Notes: generated by a model not told the origin, from the sequence alone. Shown: positions 8,789 through 17,984, counted from the first letter of the stretch. The stretch: DNA of 64,000 bases from Streptomyces canus (GCF_030816965.1 NZ_JAUSYQ010000002.1:496001-560000), one strand, 5' to 3'. Made by a program: numbers and translations.

Positions 8789-8818
8789 GGTTCTGCCGGG
8801 GGCGCGCCCGGCGGAACC
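8789..8818. terminator. Bidirectional terminator between cbtA and the lipoprotein gene
   Basis: GGTTCTGCCGGG (8789-8800) pairs with CCCGGCGGAACC (8807-8818) with one mismatch and a 6-nt loop. It sits between two convergent stop codons and touches the lipoprotein stop. Confidence 0.7.
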
Positions 8819-9264
8819 TACGACGTGCCCTGCAGCTGCCGTATGGTCCCGCCGAGCTTGTTCCTGGCCTGTTCCAGGTGCTCCGCCTTGGCGCTGACCA
8901 CCCAGCGCGGGCCCACGAGGTACGTGCCGCCGTAGACACTGGCCGCGTCGAGCCACGCCTCCTTGTACTTCTCCGCGGGGAAGGTGGTGATGCGGTAGTC
9001 GGCCTGCCCCGAGTGGCAGAGTCCCTCACGCAGTTCGTCGGCCTCGATCCGGATCTCGGCCTTGCAGCCGGCCAGTCCGGCGATCACCTCGATCCTGGCC
9101 GCGGCCACGATGCCGGCCGCCGGCGCGGCGGAACTCCTCGAGGGCCGCGGCGTCTTGGCGGTGTCGTCCTCGCCTCCGCCGCAGGCCGTGACCAGCGCGA
9201 GGCTCCCGACGAGGGTGCCCAGCCGTAACACGGTGGTCCGATGGTTGCGTCCTCGTCGCGGCAC
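8818..9264 (-). CDS. Small secreted lipoprotein of unknown function
   Basis: The protein is 148 aa from GTG 9264, with GGAGAGG 4 nt upstream. A basic N-terminus (PRRGRNHRTT) and hydrophobic stretch end in the lipobox LVTAC, followed by GGGEDD, so it is lipidated and held on the outer face of the membrane. A Ser/Pro/Ala linker precedes a roughly 90-residue domain with two Cys (GLAGCKAEI and REGLCHSGQ) that could form a disulfide. No catalytic motif is visible and no family name was recognised beyond Streptomyces lipoprotein. Confidence 0.8.
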   Translation of the reverse strand: MPRRGRNHRTTVLRLGTLVGSLALVTACGGGEDDTAKTPRPSRSSAAPAAGIVAAARIEVIAGLAGCKAEIRIEADELREGLCHSGQADYRITTFPAEKYKEAWLDAASVYGGTYLVGPRWVVSAKAEHLEQARNKLGGTIRQLQGTS

Positions 9265-9544
9265 GAGCCTCTCCGTATCCGGTCGGTGTACGGCTGCACC
9301 CTGGGGTACGGAAGATCGGTTACGCCTGTTCAGTCCCTGTGTGCGTTCGCTCGAGCCCGAGGGCCGTGCCGATGTCGGCGACGGGCCGATCCCGGGCGTC
9401 CCGCGGGACGCGATCCCGGGCCTGGGAGAGGTTCTCACCGCGGAGCCGGCACGTGAGACCACAGGATTCCGGACGGCAACGCGATGTCCGCGCAGGATGG
9501 AAGGGCCGGACACCCGTCTGTCCGACCCCTCCGCACCTACCGGG
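9265..9544. other. Intergenic region with an inverted repeat, no gene
   Basis: No convincing frame is present. It holds a perfect 16-bp palindrome GCGTCCCGCGGGACGC (9396-9411) flanked on both sides by CGATCCCGGGC (9387-9397 and 9411-9421). Upstream promoters of the lipoprotein gene on the minus strand should lie in the part next to 9265. Confidence 0.5.
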
Positions 9545-9781
9545 TCAGCCGCCGTTCAGCCGGGCACGCAGAAGCCCCTTGCCGATCTCGGCGCCCTTGC
9601 GGCTGTCCGCCTGGGCCTTGCGGAACAGGTCGGCGACCTCGGTGTCCTTGTCACGCTCCGCGTCCTGGATGTAGCTCTCCAGGCGCAGCGCGTTGCTCAG
9701 GCACGCCTCGACATACCAGATGAGGTTGTAGTCCTTGTCCGGCGTGCCGGTCGCGCCGCCGGTCTCCGTGCTGCTGGTCAT
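9545..9781 (-). CDS. Small conserved hypothetical protein
   Basis: The protein is 78 aa from ATG 9781 behind a strong GGAGGAGG site. It is helical and charged (NLIWYVEACLSNALRLESYI, AERDKDTEVADLFRKAQ) with no signal peptide or membrane segment. The single helical-bundle look (leading acidic and trailing basic residues) is typical of small cytoplasmic streptomycete proteins of unknown role. I do not recognise a named family. Confidence 0.7.
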   Translation of the reverse strand: MTSSTETGGATGTPDKDYNLIWYVEACLSNALRLESYIQDAERDKDTEVADLFRKAQADSRKGAEIGKGLLRARLNGG

Positions 9782-9920
9782 TCGGGCCTCCTCCAGCGGT
9801 AGTCGTTCCGGAGGGGACGAGTACCCGTCGTGCGCAGGTCAGTCCCCATCGGTGCCCGAAAACCGAACCAGCGTGGACGGCGTGGGCAAGGACCGGCGGG
9901 AGTCGCGCGGAAACACGTCG

Positions 9921-9961
9921 CAGGGGGCGCGACCGGTCCCCCGTTCCGGTCGTTCCCCCTG
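9921..9961 (-). terminator. Long stem-loop downstream of the PucR-type regulator
   Basis: CAGGGGG (9921-9927) pairs with CCCCCTG (9955-9961), and CGACCGG (9930-9936) pairs with CCGGTCG (9946-9952), with a symmetric 2-nt internal loop. It lies about 70 nt past the stop of the gene at 10034 on the minus strand. Confidence 0.6.
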
Positions 9962-10033
9962 CGGTGCGTCGAACTTACGTGACCTGCGTACCCTTGTGAA
10001 TCGCGTCGATGCCCGCTGTGCGCGGCACAGGGC

Positions 10034-11566
10034 TCACCGGTGCACAGGTGAGTCCGGAGGGCCCGGATTGTCCGGGAGCAGGACGGGGTGTTCGAGTTCG
10101 CCGGTCGCCAGATGGGCCAGCACGACCTCGTAGAGGTCGCTGCCGGAGGCGATCAGCCGGCGTTCGAGAACCGGCTCGGCGCTGCGGACGTGTTCGCGCA
10201 CGGTCTGCGCGTGGACGGCCAGTGTCTGCGCGGCCCGCTCCGCGTTGCCGCCCGCGGCGATCCAGCTGCGCAGCGTGCGGCGCAGGTCGCGGGCGTCGCC
10301 GTCCAGACGTCCCAGCAGTTCCCGCGCCCAGGTCCCCAGCGCGGGTCCGGCCAGCAGGTCACCCAGCCGGGCGCGCGCCTGAGTGGAGCCGCCGTGATCA
10401 CTCTGTCCGTCTGCGAGGCTGACCTGGGTGCTCAGGGCCAGGTGGACGGTCGCACGGACGGTGAGGTCGGTGAAATCGGTCCGCAGCAGGGACTCGACGC
10501 GTTCCATACGGGCGCGGACGGTGTTGCGGCTGACGCCGAGGACCTTGGCCGCGCTCACGGCGGTGAACTCCAGTCCGAGCCGGGTGGTGGCGAGCAGTTC
10601 GGCGCGGGTGTGGTGCGGCAGGGTGTCGAGCGGGCGCAGCAGCCGGGCGGTCCACTCGCGCAGCGCGGCCGGGTCCATCAGGCGTTCGGGGTGGTTGCGC
10701 TCGGCGTACACCGCCGCCTTGTCCGGCCGTACCCGCGCCACGGCGAGAGCGCTGACCGCCTGCCCGTAGGCGGTGGCGGTCCGGGCGAGGCTCTGCCGGG
10801 AGCTGCCGCCGAGCAGGGTGCCGGGGGTGCGGTCGACGAGTGAGCGCAGGGCCTCGCCCGCCGCGTCTGCGGTGGTCACGACGATCACGTGCTCGTCCAT
10901 GGCCGGACAGCGCACCACGAGTGCGCGGTCGCCGGTCACGCCGAGGCACTCCTCCACGAGCCGTTCCCGTTCCGCGGCGTCCCCCTCGAGCACGTAGACG
11001 CGCGCCGTCTCGGTGTCGAGCAGGCCGGGCCAGAGCCCCGCGGCGACGCGACGGGCGGAGACGGTGTCCTCCACCATGAGCAGCTGGAGGATGGCCAGGC
11101 GCAGATCGGACGTGGCCCGCTTCAGGCGCCGCCCGGCCGCGGTCGTCTCACGGGCGAGCAGCAGAAGTCCGAGGACCTGGACGGTGTGGGTGAGGATGTC
11201 GGAGGCGTGCCGGTCGAAGGGGTCCGGGCGGGCCACCGCGAGCACTCCGGCGGACGCCTGGTTCGGCTGCTCGATCCTGACCAGGCGCAGGTGGCCGTCC
11301 TCGTCGGCCGAGGCCGCGGAGGCGATGCGTCCGGCGAGGATGTCGGCGACCAGGCCCTCGTCCAGCGGTATGCGCGTACCGGCGACGAGGGTTCCGGTGT
11401 GGTCCTGGAGCGAGGCCGAGCCGTGCAGCGTCTTTGCGAGCCAGGCGACGATCCGGCGGACATCACGTCCTGTCGGCCGCAGATGGTCGAGGAGTTCCTG
11501 CGCCCATGTCGGGGGTCCGGCGTCCGCCGCCCGGCTCCGACCGAGTCCACCCTCCTGACCTGCCAC
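10034..11566 (-). CDS. PucR/CdaR-type regulator with two C-terminal helix-turn-helix domains
   Basis: The protein is 510 aa from GTG 11566, chosen because GGAGAAGG lies just upstream. The N-terminal half (about residues 20-150) looks like a GAF-type sensory region (LQDHTGTLVAGTRIPLDEG). A PucR-type HTH follows near residues 320-380 (GLEFTAVSAAKVLGVSRNTV, RARMERVESLL), and a second near 450-490 (GGNAERAAQTLAVHAQTVRE). Repeated PucR HTH modules are seen in actinobacterial regulators of purine, amino-acid or secondary metabolism. No target is adjacent. It stands alone with a long terminator downstream. Confidence 0.8.
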   Translation of the reverse strand: MAGQEGGLGRSRAADAGPPTWAQELLDHLRPTGRDVRRIVAWLAKTLHGSASLQDHTGTLVAGTRIPLDEGLVADILAGRIASAASADEDGHLRLVRIEQPNQASAGVLAVARPDPFDRHASDILTHTVQVLGLLLLARETTAAGRRLKRATSDLRLAILQLLMVEDTVSARRVAAGLWPGLLDTETARVYVLEGDAAERERLVEECLGVTGDRALVVRCPAMDEHVIVVTTADAAGEALRSLVDRTPGTLLGGSSRQSLARTATAYGQAVSALAVARVRPDKAAVYAERNHPERLMDPAALREWTARLLRPLDTLPHHTRAELLATTRLGLEFTAVSAAKVLGVSRNTVRARMERVESLLRTDFTDLTVRATVHLALSTQVSLADGQSDHGGSTQARARLGDLLAGPALGTWARELLGRLDGDARDLRRTLRSWIAAGGNAERAAQTLAVHAQTVREHVRSAEPVLERRLIASGSDLYEVVLAHLATGELEHPVLLPDNPGPPDSPVHR

Positions 11567-11720
11567 GTCACCCTTCTCCTCGCCCCTCGCCCGGCATGGC
11601 ACACCGCTCGGGACGTTACCTCACGTGCGGCGGGCGGGAGCTCGGCCGGACGCGGTCAGGTGGGAGACGTGCGTGGAGGTGCCCGTCGGGTAAGGGCGCG
11701 AGGAGAGCGGCCCCGGCACC

Positions 11721-11857
11721 GTGCGGTCATGGACCAGGCAAGGACCGGAGCCGCGGCCCAGCACGAACCGGATCGGCCTCGGCGGAGGCCGGAGGCGCAG
11801 CCCGTGTCACCGAGCCGTCCGGGCGCGCAGTGCGGTCGTGGACCAGGCGAGGGCCGG
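11721..11857. repeat. 28-bp imperfect direct repeat at the 3' end of the MerR locus
   Basis: The copies at 11721-11748 and 11830-11857 differ at three positions (core GGACCAGGC). The second is inside the end of the MerR reading frame and the first is 60 bp beyond its stop, suggesting a local duplication of the gene's tail. The 240 bp from 11567 to 11806 hold no other gene. Confidence 0.55.
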
Positions 11858-12724
11858 GGAGAGGCGGCCCGGCGCGGGGCATGCGTTGATGACGGCGAGT
11901 AGTTCGAGGTACCGGTCCCGGTGCGGATCGTGGGCGGTTTCCAGGCGGTTCAGCAGGTGGCGGTGCAGGGCGGTGTCGTCGGAGCGGTCCAGGGCGCGGG
12001 CGCAGTGTGCGCAGAGTGCTGTGACGAGGGGATCGGCCTCGGGCGACTCCGGCGCGATCCCCGATTCGAGAGCGGGTTCCGCGTGTACTCGGGCCAGGGC
12101 CACGACGTCCGGGCGCGGCGGCGTGGCGGCGTCGGAGCGGTGGGCCTCGACGGTGCGACGAAGGCCGGTCCGGAAGTCCGGGTCGAGGGTGAGTTCGGCC
12201 AGCTCGACCCAGGCTTGCAGTTGTTCCTCCGTGGGCCGGTCGGGGAGTTCCGGCGTCATGGAGCTGCGGATCCCCTCGCTGTCGGGTGCCACGAACACGG
12301 CGTCGAGGAAGGCGTCGACCAGGCGTCGGCGTTCGGTTTCGGGCAGTCGGGCCAGTTCGTGCATGCGATGGGCCTCCTCGGGCGTGGGCTTTCGTCGCGC
12401 CACGGTGGTCAGCACCGCCCGCCTCAGCCGCAGGACGGCGATCTGGGCGTCCAGCGCCGCGGCGTGCTGTGCGGCGACCTCGTCCAGAGCCGGCTCACGG
12501 TCGAGGATCTACCGGATCGCGTCGAGGCCGAGGCCCAGTTCGCGCAGTGTCCGTACGAAGGCGAGCCGGGCGACGGCCTCGGTGCCGTAGCGGCGGTAGC
12601 CGGCGGGGGTGCGGTCGGCGGGGGTCACGATGCCGTGGTCGGACCAGAAACGGATCGTCTTCACCGTCAGCCCGGTCTGCCGGGCAAGGTCACCGATCGA
12701 GTAAAGGGTTCCGCCGTCGTCCAT
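11807..12724 (-). pseudogene. MerR-family regulator interrupted by an in-frame amber codon at codon 72
   Basis: A single continuous frame runs from ATG 12724 to TGA 11807 (305 codons) except for TAG at 12509-12511. Residues 1-71 are a MerR HTH and wing (YSIGDLARQTGLTVKTIRFW, YRRYGTEAVARLAF). After the stop the same frame carries the family-typical continuation ILDREPALDEVAAQHAAALD, which belongs directly after LGLGLDAIR. A single C-to-T change from CAG (Gln) would create the stop. The C-terminal ~200 residues are a helical effector-binding region. A truncated 71-aa product would still contain the DNA-binding domain. Readthrough or reinitiation at GTG 12415 is possible. The autoregulatory palindrome upstream is intact. 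Confidence 0.8.
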
Positions 12725-12738
12725 GGCCTCATCCTGCG

Positions 12739-12757
12739 GTCTCCCTCCGGGGGAGAC
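12739..12757. promoter_or_regulatory. MerR-type operator palindrome
   Basis: GTCTCCCTCCGGGGGAGAC has perfect 7-bp arms around a 5-bp centre. It begins 14 bp upstream of the MerR start, the usual position for an autoregulatory site within a spaced MerR promoter. Confidence 0.65.
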
Positions 12758-12877
12758 TCAACCCGGCCGTTTTGGCCCGTGCCGAGGCCTTCGGTCGTCC
12801 GAGCGCACACACGTCGGTCGGGGACGGCACCCATGTACCTGCGTCGCCGCCGTCCGGCGACGGCATAAGCTCGACGG

Positions 12878-13498
12878 ATGGCGAAGTACTTCGACGTGCA
12901 CCCCGACAACCCGCAGCCCCGCACCATCTCCCAGATCGCCGAGAGCATCCGCTCGGACGCGCTGATCGCGTATCCGACGGACTCCTGCTACGCGCTCGGG
13001 TGCCGGCTGGGCAGCCGTGACGGCATCGACCGGATCCGTACCATCCGGCATCTGGACGACCGGCACCACTTCACCCTGGTCTGCCAGGACTTCGCGCAGC
13101 TCGGCCAGTTCGTACGGGTCGACAAGGACGTGTTCCGTGCGATCAAGGCGTCCACGCCCGGCAGTTACACCTTCATCCTTCCGGCGACGAAGGAGGTGCC
13201 GCGCATGCTCCAGCACCCTAAGAAGAAGACGGTCGGCGTGCGCATCCCGGACCACGTCGTCACCCAGGCGCTGCTCACCGAGCTCGGAGAGCCGCTGCTG
13301 TCGAGCACCCTGCTCCTGCCCGACGAGGAGGAGCCGATGACCCAGGGCTGGGAGATCAAGGACCGTCTCGACCATGTGCTGGACGCGGTCGTCGACTCCG
13401 GGGACTGCGGCACCGAACCGACGACGGTGATCGACTTCTCCGGCGGCGAGGCAGAGATCGTGCGGCACGGTGCGGGTGACACCAGCCGGTTCGAGTAA
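12878..13498 (+). CDS. YciO/YrdC/Sua5-family protein (threonylcarbamoyl-AMP synthase-like)
   Basis: The protein is 206 aa and cytoplasmic. YrdC-fold text is clear: AYPTDSCYALGCRLGSRDGI, PGSYTFILPATKEVPRML, KKTVGVRIPDH and LGEPLLSSTLLLP. YrdC/Sua5 proteins make threonylcarbamoyl-AMP for tRNA t6A. The YciO branch, closest in length and in the KxR/STLxLPG-like region, has an unclear role, so I do not assign tsaC. It stands alone between the MerR locus and the dienelactone hydrolase. A 10-bp tandem duplication covers its stop codon. Confidence 0.8.
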   Translation: MAKYFDVHPDNPQPRTISQIAESIRSDALIAYPTDSCYALGCRLGSRDGIDRIRTIRHLDDRHHFTLVCQDFAQLGQFVRVDKDVFRAIKASTPGSYTFILPATKEVPRMLQHPKKKTVGVRIPDHVVTQALLTELGEPLLSSTLLLPDEEEPMTQGWEIKDRLDHVLDAVVDSGDCGTEPTTVIDFSGGEAEIVRHGAGDTSRFE

Positions 13499-13509
13499 AT
13501 TCGAGTAAA
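13490..13509 (+). repeat. Tandem 10-bp duplication over a stop codon
   Basis: TTCGAGTAAA occurs twice in direct succession (13490-13499 and 13500-13509). The first copy contains the last codons and stop of the YciO-like gene. It looks like a recent slippage event. Confidence 0.8.
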
Positions 13510-13631
13510 GCGGCCCTCAAGTGGGAGGGGGGCGCGACGACCAGCTGGATGGTGCGTGCAACCATGTGCCCGGCCCGGTTCCGCCGGGTCGGCGACCTGC
13601 TCACCGTCGCATGCACAGAGAGGCACCCCCC

Positions 13632-14387
13632 ATGACCTCCGCACAGGGAACCGCCGTCGAGATCCCCACCGAGGACGGCGTCGCCGACGCCTATCTGGCC
13701 CACCCCGGCGATGGCGTGCCCAGGCCGGCCGTCCTGCTCTTCCAGGACGCCTTCGGGCTGCGCCCCCAGCTGAAGTCGATGGCCGACCGGCTCGCCGAGG
13801 CCGGCTACACGGTTCTCGTGCCGAACCTGTTCTACCGTCACGGGCGCGCGCCGGTCTTCGAACTGCCCGAGTTCATCGACCCCGGCGCGCGGCCGGAGCT
13901 CTTCAAGAAGATCATGCCGGTGGTGCAGGCGCTCACGCCCGAGCTCGCGATGCGGGACGCCGGGGCGTATCTGCACTGGCTGGCCGACCGCCCCGAGGTC
14001 GCCGACGGCCCGGTCGCCCTCACCGGCTACTGCATGGGCGCACGGCTGTCCCTGCTCACCGCAGGTACCTACCCGGACCGGGTGGCCGCGGCAGCCGGTT
14101 TCCACGGCGGACGTCTGGCGACCGAAGCTCCGGACAGCCCGCACCTGGTGGCCGAGCACATCACCGCCGAGCTGTACTTCGGCCACGCGGACCAGGACCC
14201 GTCGCTGCCTCCCGAGCAGATCGAGCGCCTCGCCGCCGCGCTGACCCGGGCCGGAGTCCGCCACCGGTGCGAGGTCTACGACGGCGCCCCGCACGGTTTC
14301 ACCCAGGCCGACACCGCCTCGTACCACCGCGAGGGCGACGAGCGGCACTGGGCGGCACTGCTCGACCTGCTCAAGCGCACGTTCTAG
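13632..14387 (+). CDS. Dienelactone hydrolase family protein
   Basis: The protein is 251 aa. The Cys nucleophile of dienelactone hydrolases is in TGYCMGARL (about C134), the acid is in FGHADQDPS (about D187) and the His is in DGAPHGFT (about H221), so the Cys-Asp-His triad is complete. These enzymes open lactone or ester bonds, classically in chloroaromatic degradation; the substrate here is unknown. The start is ATG 13632; upstream frames are poorly coding. It converges with the S9 peptidase gene, and the two stops overlap by 4 bp. Confidence 0.85.
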   Translation: MTSAQGTAVEIPTEDGVADAYLAHPGDGVPRPAVLLFQDAFGLRPQLKSMADRLAEAGYTVLVPNLFYRHGRAPVFELPEFIDPGARPELFKKIMPVVQALTPELAMRDAGAYLHWLADRPEVADGPVALTGYCMGARLSLLTAGTYPDRVAAAAGFHGGRLATEAPDSPHLVAEHITAELYFGHADQDPSLPPEQIERLAAALTRAGVRHRCEVYDGAPHGFTQADTASYHREGDERHWAALLDLLKRTF

Positions 14388-16459
14388 GACGAGCGCCGCA
14401 CGGGGTGGCCGGTCGGCTCCTGCGTCGGCCCGACGTCCAAGTGGCGCCGCAGGAAGCGCACTTGGCCCTCCAGCAGCTGCCCCGTGAGAGGCGAGCCGAT
14501 CGGCTGGTGGCCGGTGCCCGGCAGGAGCAGGAGTTCGTGCGGGAGTCTCGCGGTCCGTAACGCCTCGGAGAGGCGGAGTGTGTTGACCGCCGGGACGTTG
14601 GTGTCGGTCAGGCCGTGGATCAGCAGCAGCGGACGCGTCAGGCGGGGCGCGTCGAGGAGCAGGTTGCAGGCGTCGTACCGCTGCGGGAACGCGTCGGGGT
14701 GGCCGAGGAACCGCTCGCGCCAATGGGCGTTGTAGAGCCGCTGGTCGGCGACGCCCGCACCGGCCACGGCAGCGTGGAACACGTCGGGGCGGCGCAGCAC
14801 GGCCAGGGCGGCGAGTGCCCCGCCGAAGGACCAGCCGCGGACGGCGACCCGGCCGAGATCGAGGTCGGGATCCCGGCGCGCGGCCTCGTGCAGGGCGGTG
14901 ACCTGGTCGTCGAGGACGGGCCCGAACAGGTCGCCGTACACCTCGCGCTCCCAGTCGGGTCCCCGGCCCGGTGTGCCGCGGCCGTCGGTCGTGAGCACCG
15001 CGAACCCCTGCTCGGCGAACCACTGCGACAGCAGGACCCGCCAGTCCAGCTCCGCGGTGACGCGCTGGAGCCCCGCTCCGCCGTACGAGTCGACGAGCAC
15101 CGGCAGCGGGCCACTGCCCCGGCGGTACCAGGAGGGGAAGTGGAGCCGGGCGGCCAACCCTCGGGGACCGAGGACGAGACGCTGTGGGTGGAGGTCGAGG
15201 ACCGGGCGTTCGGCGTACGACAGGACAGCGACCGCCGGTGCGCCTGCCCGCAGCACCTCGGCCCGCCCGCCGGGCCGCTCGGCGTCACGGGTGATCCGGA
15301 CCAGAGTGCCGCCGCGGGAGGTGCCGGAGTGGACGCCGGGCCCGGAACTCAGCTGCCGTAGGCCGGACTTGGGACCGTAACTCCACAGATGGGTCTCCGC
15401 GGGCTCACCGGAGGCCGTGAACAGGACCTCCTCGCCGTCGGTGCCGAGCACGGTCCGCAGCTGCAGCCCCCTGGGGGTCACGGGAGTTCCGTCCAGGGTG
15501 AGATGTCTCGTGCCCCGCAGGTCCCGGTGGGCGAGGAGAGCTCCGGATGCCGTACGCGTGGGCAGCCCGGGCACGAGCTGTACCCAGCACGGGTCGCGTT
15601 GCTCGTCCAGGACGGTCGTCCGCCCGTCGCCCGGCCCGATCCCGAGGAACCGGACGGCCTGCTGGTCACGGGACTGGACGACGGCCCAGGGTCCGTGTGC
15701 GTCCCAGCCGGCGCCCACGACGTACTCGAAGGCCGTCCGGTCCCAACTCACCGGTACCGGTGGGCTGTCGAGTGCGGAGAGCCACAGGGTGACGTCCGGA
15801 TTGGGAGTTCCGGCGAGGGCGGTGCGGGTCGCCGGGGGTCCGGTCGGCTCGACCGTCGGCCAGGGCCGGACGTGCGTGAAGTCGGTCCGAGCGAACAGCA
15901 GTTGACCGCCGTTCGGGGACCACCAGTGCCCGCGGTTGCCGTCGAGGGATGTGGCGCCCGTGTGTACGGCGGTTCCGAACTCCACGCGGGGAGTGTCCGG
16001 TTCGGCCACCGAGCGATCCCCGGAGCCGTTCACCTCCACCACACGCAGGGCGCCGTGCGACACGTAGGCGATGTGACATCCGGTCGGATCGGGCCGGGGG
16101 TCAGCGACCGGGCCGACCACGGGCAGTCGGCGAGGCTCCCCCTTGCCCACGTCCAGCTTCCAGAGCCCGCCCGCCAGGGCAAAGGCGACGACACCGGTCG
16201 CCTCGTCGGTGCCGTAGGCCTCGATGCCGGCCGTTCGCGGCGAGCGCCCGTTGGCGAGCATCCGGAACGGGTCGGCCAGCAGCCTCTCCCTCCCCGAACC
16301 GACGTCCAACGCCCAGAGACAGGCGGCCGGATCGTCACCCGTGCGCCCACGAAGGAACAGGATGGTCCCTCCGTCGGGCGAAACGGTGAACCGCTCGGGG
16401 ACACCTCGGGTGAAGCGGCAGGTGCGGACGAGTTGTTCGGGGAAAGTGGTGGGCGCCAT
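14384..16459 (-). CDS. S9 family peptidase (prolyl oligopeptidase / dipeptidyl peptidase IV type)
   Basis: The protein is 691 aa from ATG 16459 (GGAAGGAA upstream); an in-frame extension to 16492 is less likely. The N-terminal two thirds form a beta-propeller with repeated WSP/SPDG-like blades (FTVSPDGGTILFLR, GHWWSPNGGQLLFA). The C-terminal alpha/beta hydrolase domain starts near residue 440. The nucleophile is Ser in RGWSFGGALA, the acid is in LIHGLTDTNVP and the His is in GTGHQP, so the triad is complete. No signal peptide is seen, so an intracellular peptide-degrading role is likely. It is divergent from the helicase gene. Confidence 0.88.
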   Translation of the reverse strand: MAPTTFPEQLVRTCRFTRGVPERFTVSPDGGTILFLRGRTGDDPAACLWALDVGSGRERLLADPFRMLANGRSPRTAGIEAYGTDEATGVVAFALAGGLWKLDVGKGEPRRLPVVGPVADPRPDPTGCHIAYVSHGALRVVEVNGSGDRSVAEPDTPRVEFGTAVHTGATSLDGNRGHWWSPNGGQLLFARTDFTHVRPWPTVEPTGPPATRTALAGTPNPDVTLWLSALDSPPVPVSWDRTAFEYVVGAGWDAHGPWAVVQSRDQQAVRFLGIGPGDGRTTVLDEQRDPCWVQLVPGLPTRTASGALLAHRDLRGTRHLTLDGTPVTPRGLQLRTVLGTDGEEVLFTASGEPAETHLWSYGPKSGLRQLSSGPGVHSGTSRGGTLVRITRDAERPGGRAEVLRAGAPAVAVLSYAERPVLDLHPQRLVLGPRGLAARLHFPSWYRRGSGPLPVLVDSYGGAGLQRVTAELDWRVLLSQWFAEQGFAVLTTDGRGTPGRGPDWEREVYGDLFGPVLDDQVTALHEAARRDPDLDLGRVAVRGWSFGGALAALAVLRRPDVFHAAVAGAGVADQRLYNAHWRERFLGHPDAFPQRYDACNLLLDAPRLTRPLLLIHGLTDTNVPAVNTLRLSEALRTARLPHELLLLPGTGHQPIGSPLTGQLLEGQVRFLRRHLDVGPTQEPTGHPVRRSS

Positions 16460-16617
16460 GCGGGGGTTCCTTCCACCGCCTCCAAGGCACAAACGCGTGT
16501 TCGATAAAATCGAGACACACTACCCCAACCATCACTTTGTGTTACCGTCTAACCTTTGCGCACGCATGACCTCCTGCCGGGCCTTCCTCGGTACGTCTCC
16601 TCTGCGGAAGGCTCTGC

Positions 16618-17979
16618 ATGAACCACCCGGACCACCACGGCACCCCCTCCTTCTCCGAGATGGCGCTACCGCCCCAGGTGCTGCGCACCCTCACCGAACA
16701 CGGCGTGCGCGAGCCCTTCCCGATCCAGGCGGCCACGCTGCCCGACGCCCTCGCGGGACGTGACGTCCTGGGGCGCGGGCGCACCGGATCGGGCAAGACG
16801 CTCGCCTTCGGCCTGCCGCTGCTCGTCCGGACGGCCGGGCAGCGCGCGGAGGCGAAGCAGCCCCTCGCCCTGATCCTGGTGCCCACCCGGGAGCTGGCCC
16901 AGCAGGTCACCGAGGCGCTCGCGCCGTACGCCGACGCACTCCGGCTGCGGATGGCCGCGGTCGTCGGCGGCATGTCGATCGGCCGGCAGACCGCCGCGCT
17001 GCGGGAGGGGGCCGAAGTCGTCGTCGCCACGCCCGGACGGCTGCACGACCTCATCGAGCGCAAGGCCTGCCGCCTGGGACGGGTGCGGATCACCGTCCTC
17101 GACGAGGCCGACCAGATGTGCGACATGGGCTTCCTGCCGCAGGTCACCGAGGTGCTCGACCAGGTGCGCCCCGACGGCCAGCGGATGCTCTTCTCGGCCA
17201 CCCTGGACCGTGACGTCGACCAGTTGGTCAGCCGCTATCTCAACGACCCCGTGGTGCACTCGGTCGACCCGTCCGCAGGCGCCGTCTCGACGAGCGATCA
17301 CCATGTCCTGGTCGTCCACGGCCCCGACCGGTACGCCGTCACCACGGAGATCGCCGCCCGTGACGGCCGTGTGCTGCTGTTCCTCGACACGAAGCACGCC
17401 GTCGACCAGCTCACCCGGCATCTGCGGGCCGGCGGAGTGCACGCCGCGGCCCTGCACAGCGGCAAGTCCCAGCCGCAGCGCACCCGTACCCTCGCGCAGT
17501 TCAAGGACGGCCAGGTCACCGTCCTGGTCGCCACCAATGTCGCGGCCCGGGGCCTGCACATCGACGACCTCGACCTCGTCGTCAACGTCGATCCGCCCAC
17601 GGACCCCAAGGACTATCTGCACCGCGCGGGGCGTACCGCCCGGGCGGGTGAGTCCGGAAAGGTCGTCACCCTGGTCCTGTCGGGCCAGCGCCGCGAGACG
17701 AGTCGGGTGATGGCCGAGGCCGGCATCGAGCCGACCGTCACCAAGGTGCGCTCGGGTGAGGCGGAGCTGAGCCGGATCACCGGAGCCAAGGCTCCCTCCG
17801 GCACCCCGCTCGACCGGGGACCCGCTGTGTCGCGGCCCAAGAACACCAACGCCCCCTTCCGCGGGCTGGGCACCAGCAAGGACGCCTCCCGCGGCACCGG
17901 CGGCAAGTCCCGGAAGTCCGGCGAGGCCCGCAAGCTCGCCGAGGCCCGGAGGGCGGCCCAGGTGCGTCGCGGCGGCTGA
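16618..17979 (+). CDS. DEAD-box ATP-dependent RNA helicase
   Basis: The protein is 453 aa. Helicase motifs in order: Q motif (EPFPIQAATLPDALAG), Walker A GRTGSGKT (about 54-61), PTRELAQQ, TPGRL, DEAD box (VLDEADQM), SAT (LFSATLDRD), then domain 2 with DTKHAVDQL, VATNVAARGLHIDDL and HRAGRTARAGE. The Lys/Arg/Ser-rich tail (KSRKSGEARKLAEARRAAQ) probably binds RNA. Such proteins unwind structured RNA, often in the cold or during ribosome assembly. The roughly 120-nt relatively AT-rich leader contains a possible short upstream frame from ATG 16566. Confidence 0.93.
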   Translation: MNHPDHHGTPSFSEMALPPQVLRTLTEHGVREPFPIQAATLPDALAGRDVLGRGRTGSGKTLAFGLPLLVRTAGQRAEAKQPLALILVPTRELAQQVTEALAPYADALRLRMAAVVGGMSIGRQTAALREGAEVVVATPGRLHDLIERKACRLGRVRITVLDEADQMCDMGFLPQVTEVLDQVRPDGQRMLFSATLDRDVDQLVSRYLNDPVVHSVDPSAGAVSTSDHHVLVVHGPDRYAVTTEIAARDGRVLLFLDTKHAVDQLTRHLRAGGVHAAALHSGKSQPQRTRTLAQFKDGQVTVLVATNVAARGLHIDDLDLVVNVDPPTDPKDYLHRAGRTARAGESGKVVTLVLSGQRRETSRVMAEAGIEPTVTKVRSGEAELSRITGAKAPSGTPLDRGPAVSRPKNTNAPFRGLGTSKDASRGTGGKSRKSGEARKLAEARRAAQVRRGG

Positions 17980-17984
17980 GCGCT

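Noticed and set aside
16566..16763. Short upstream frame before the helicase, considered as a leader peptide gene
   Set aside because: It runs into the helicase gene in another frame and lacks a clear ribosome-binding site; only a possible role of the leader is noted.
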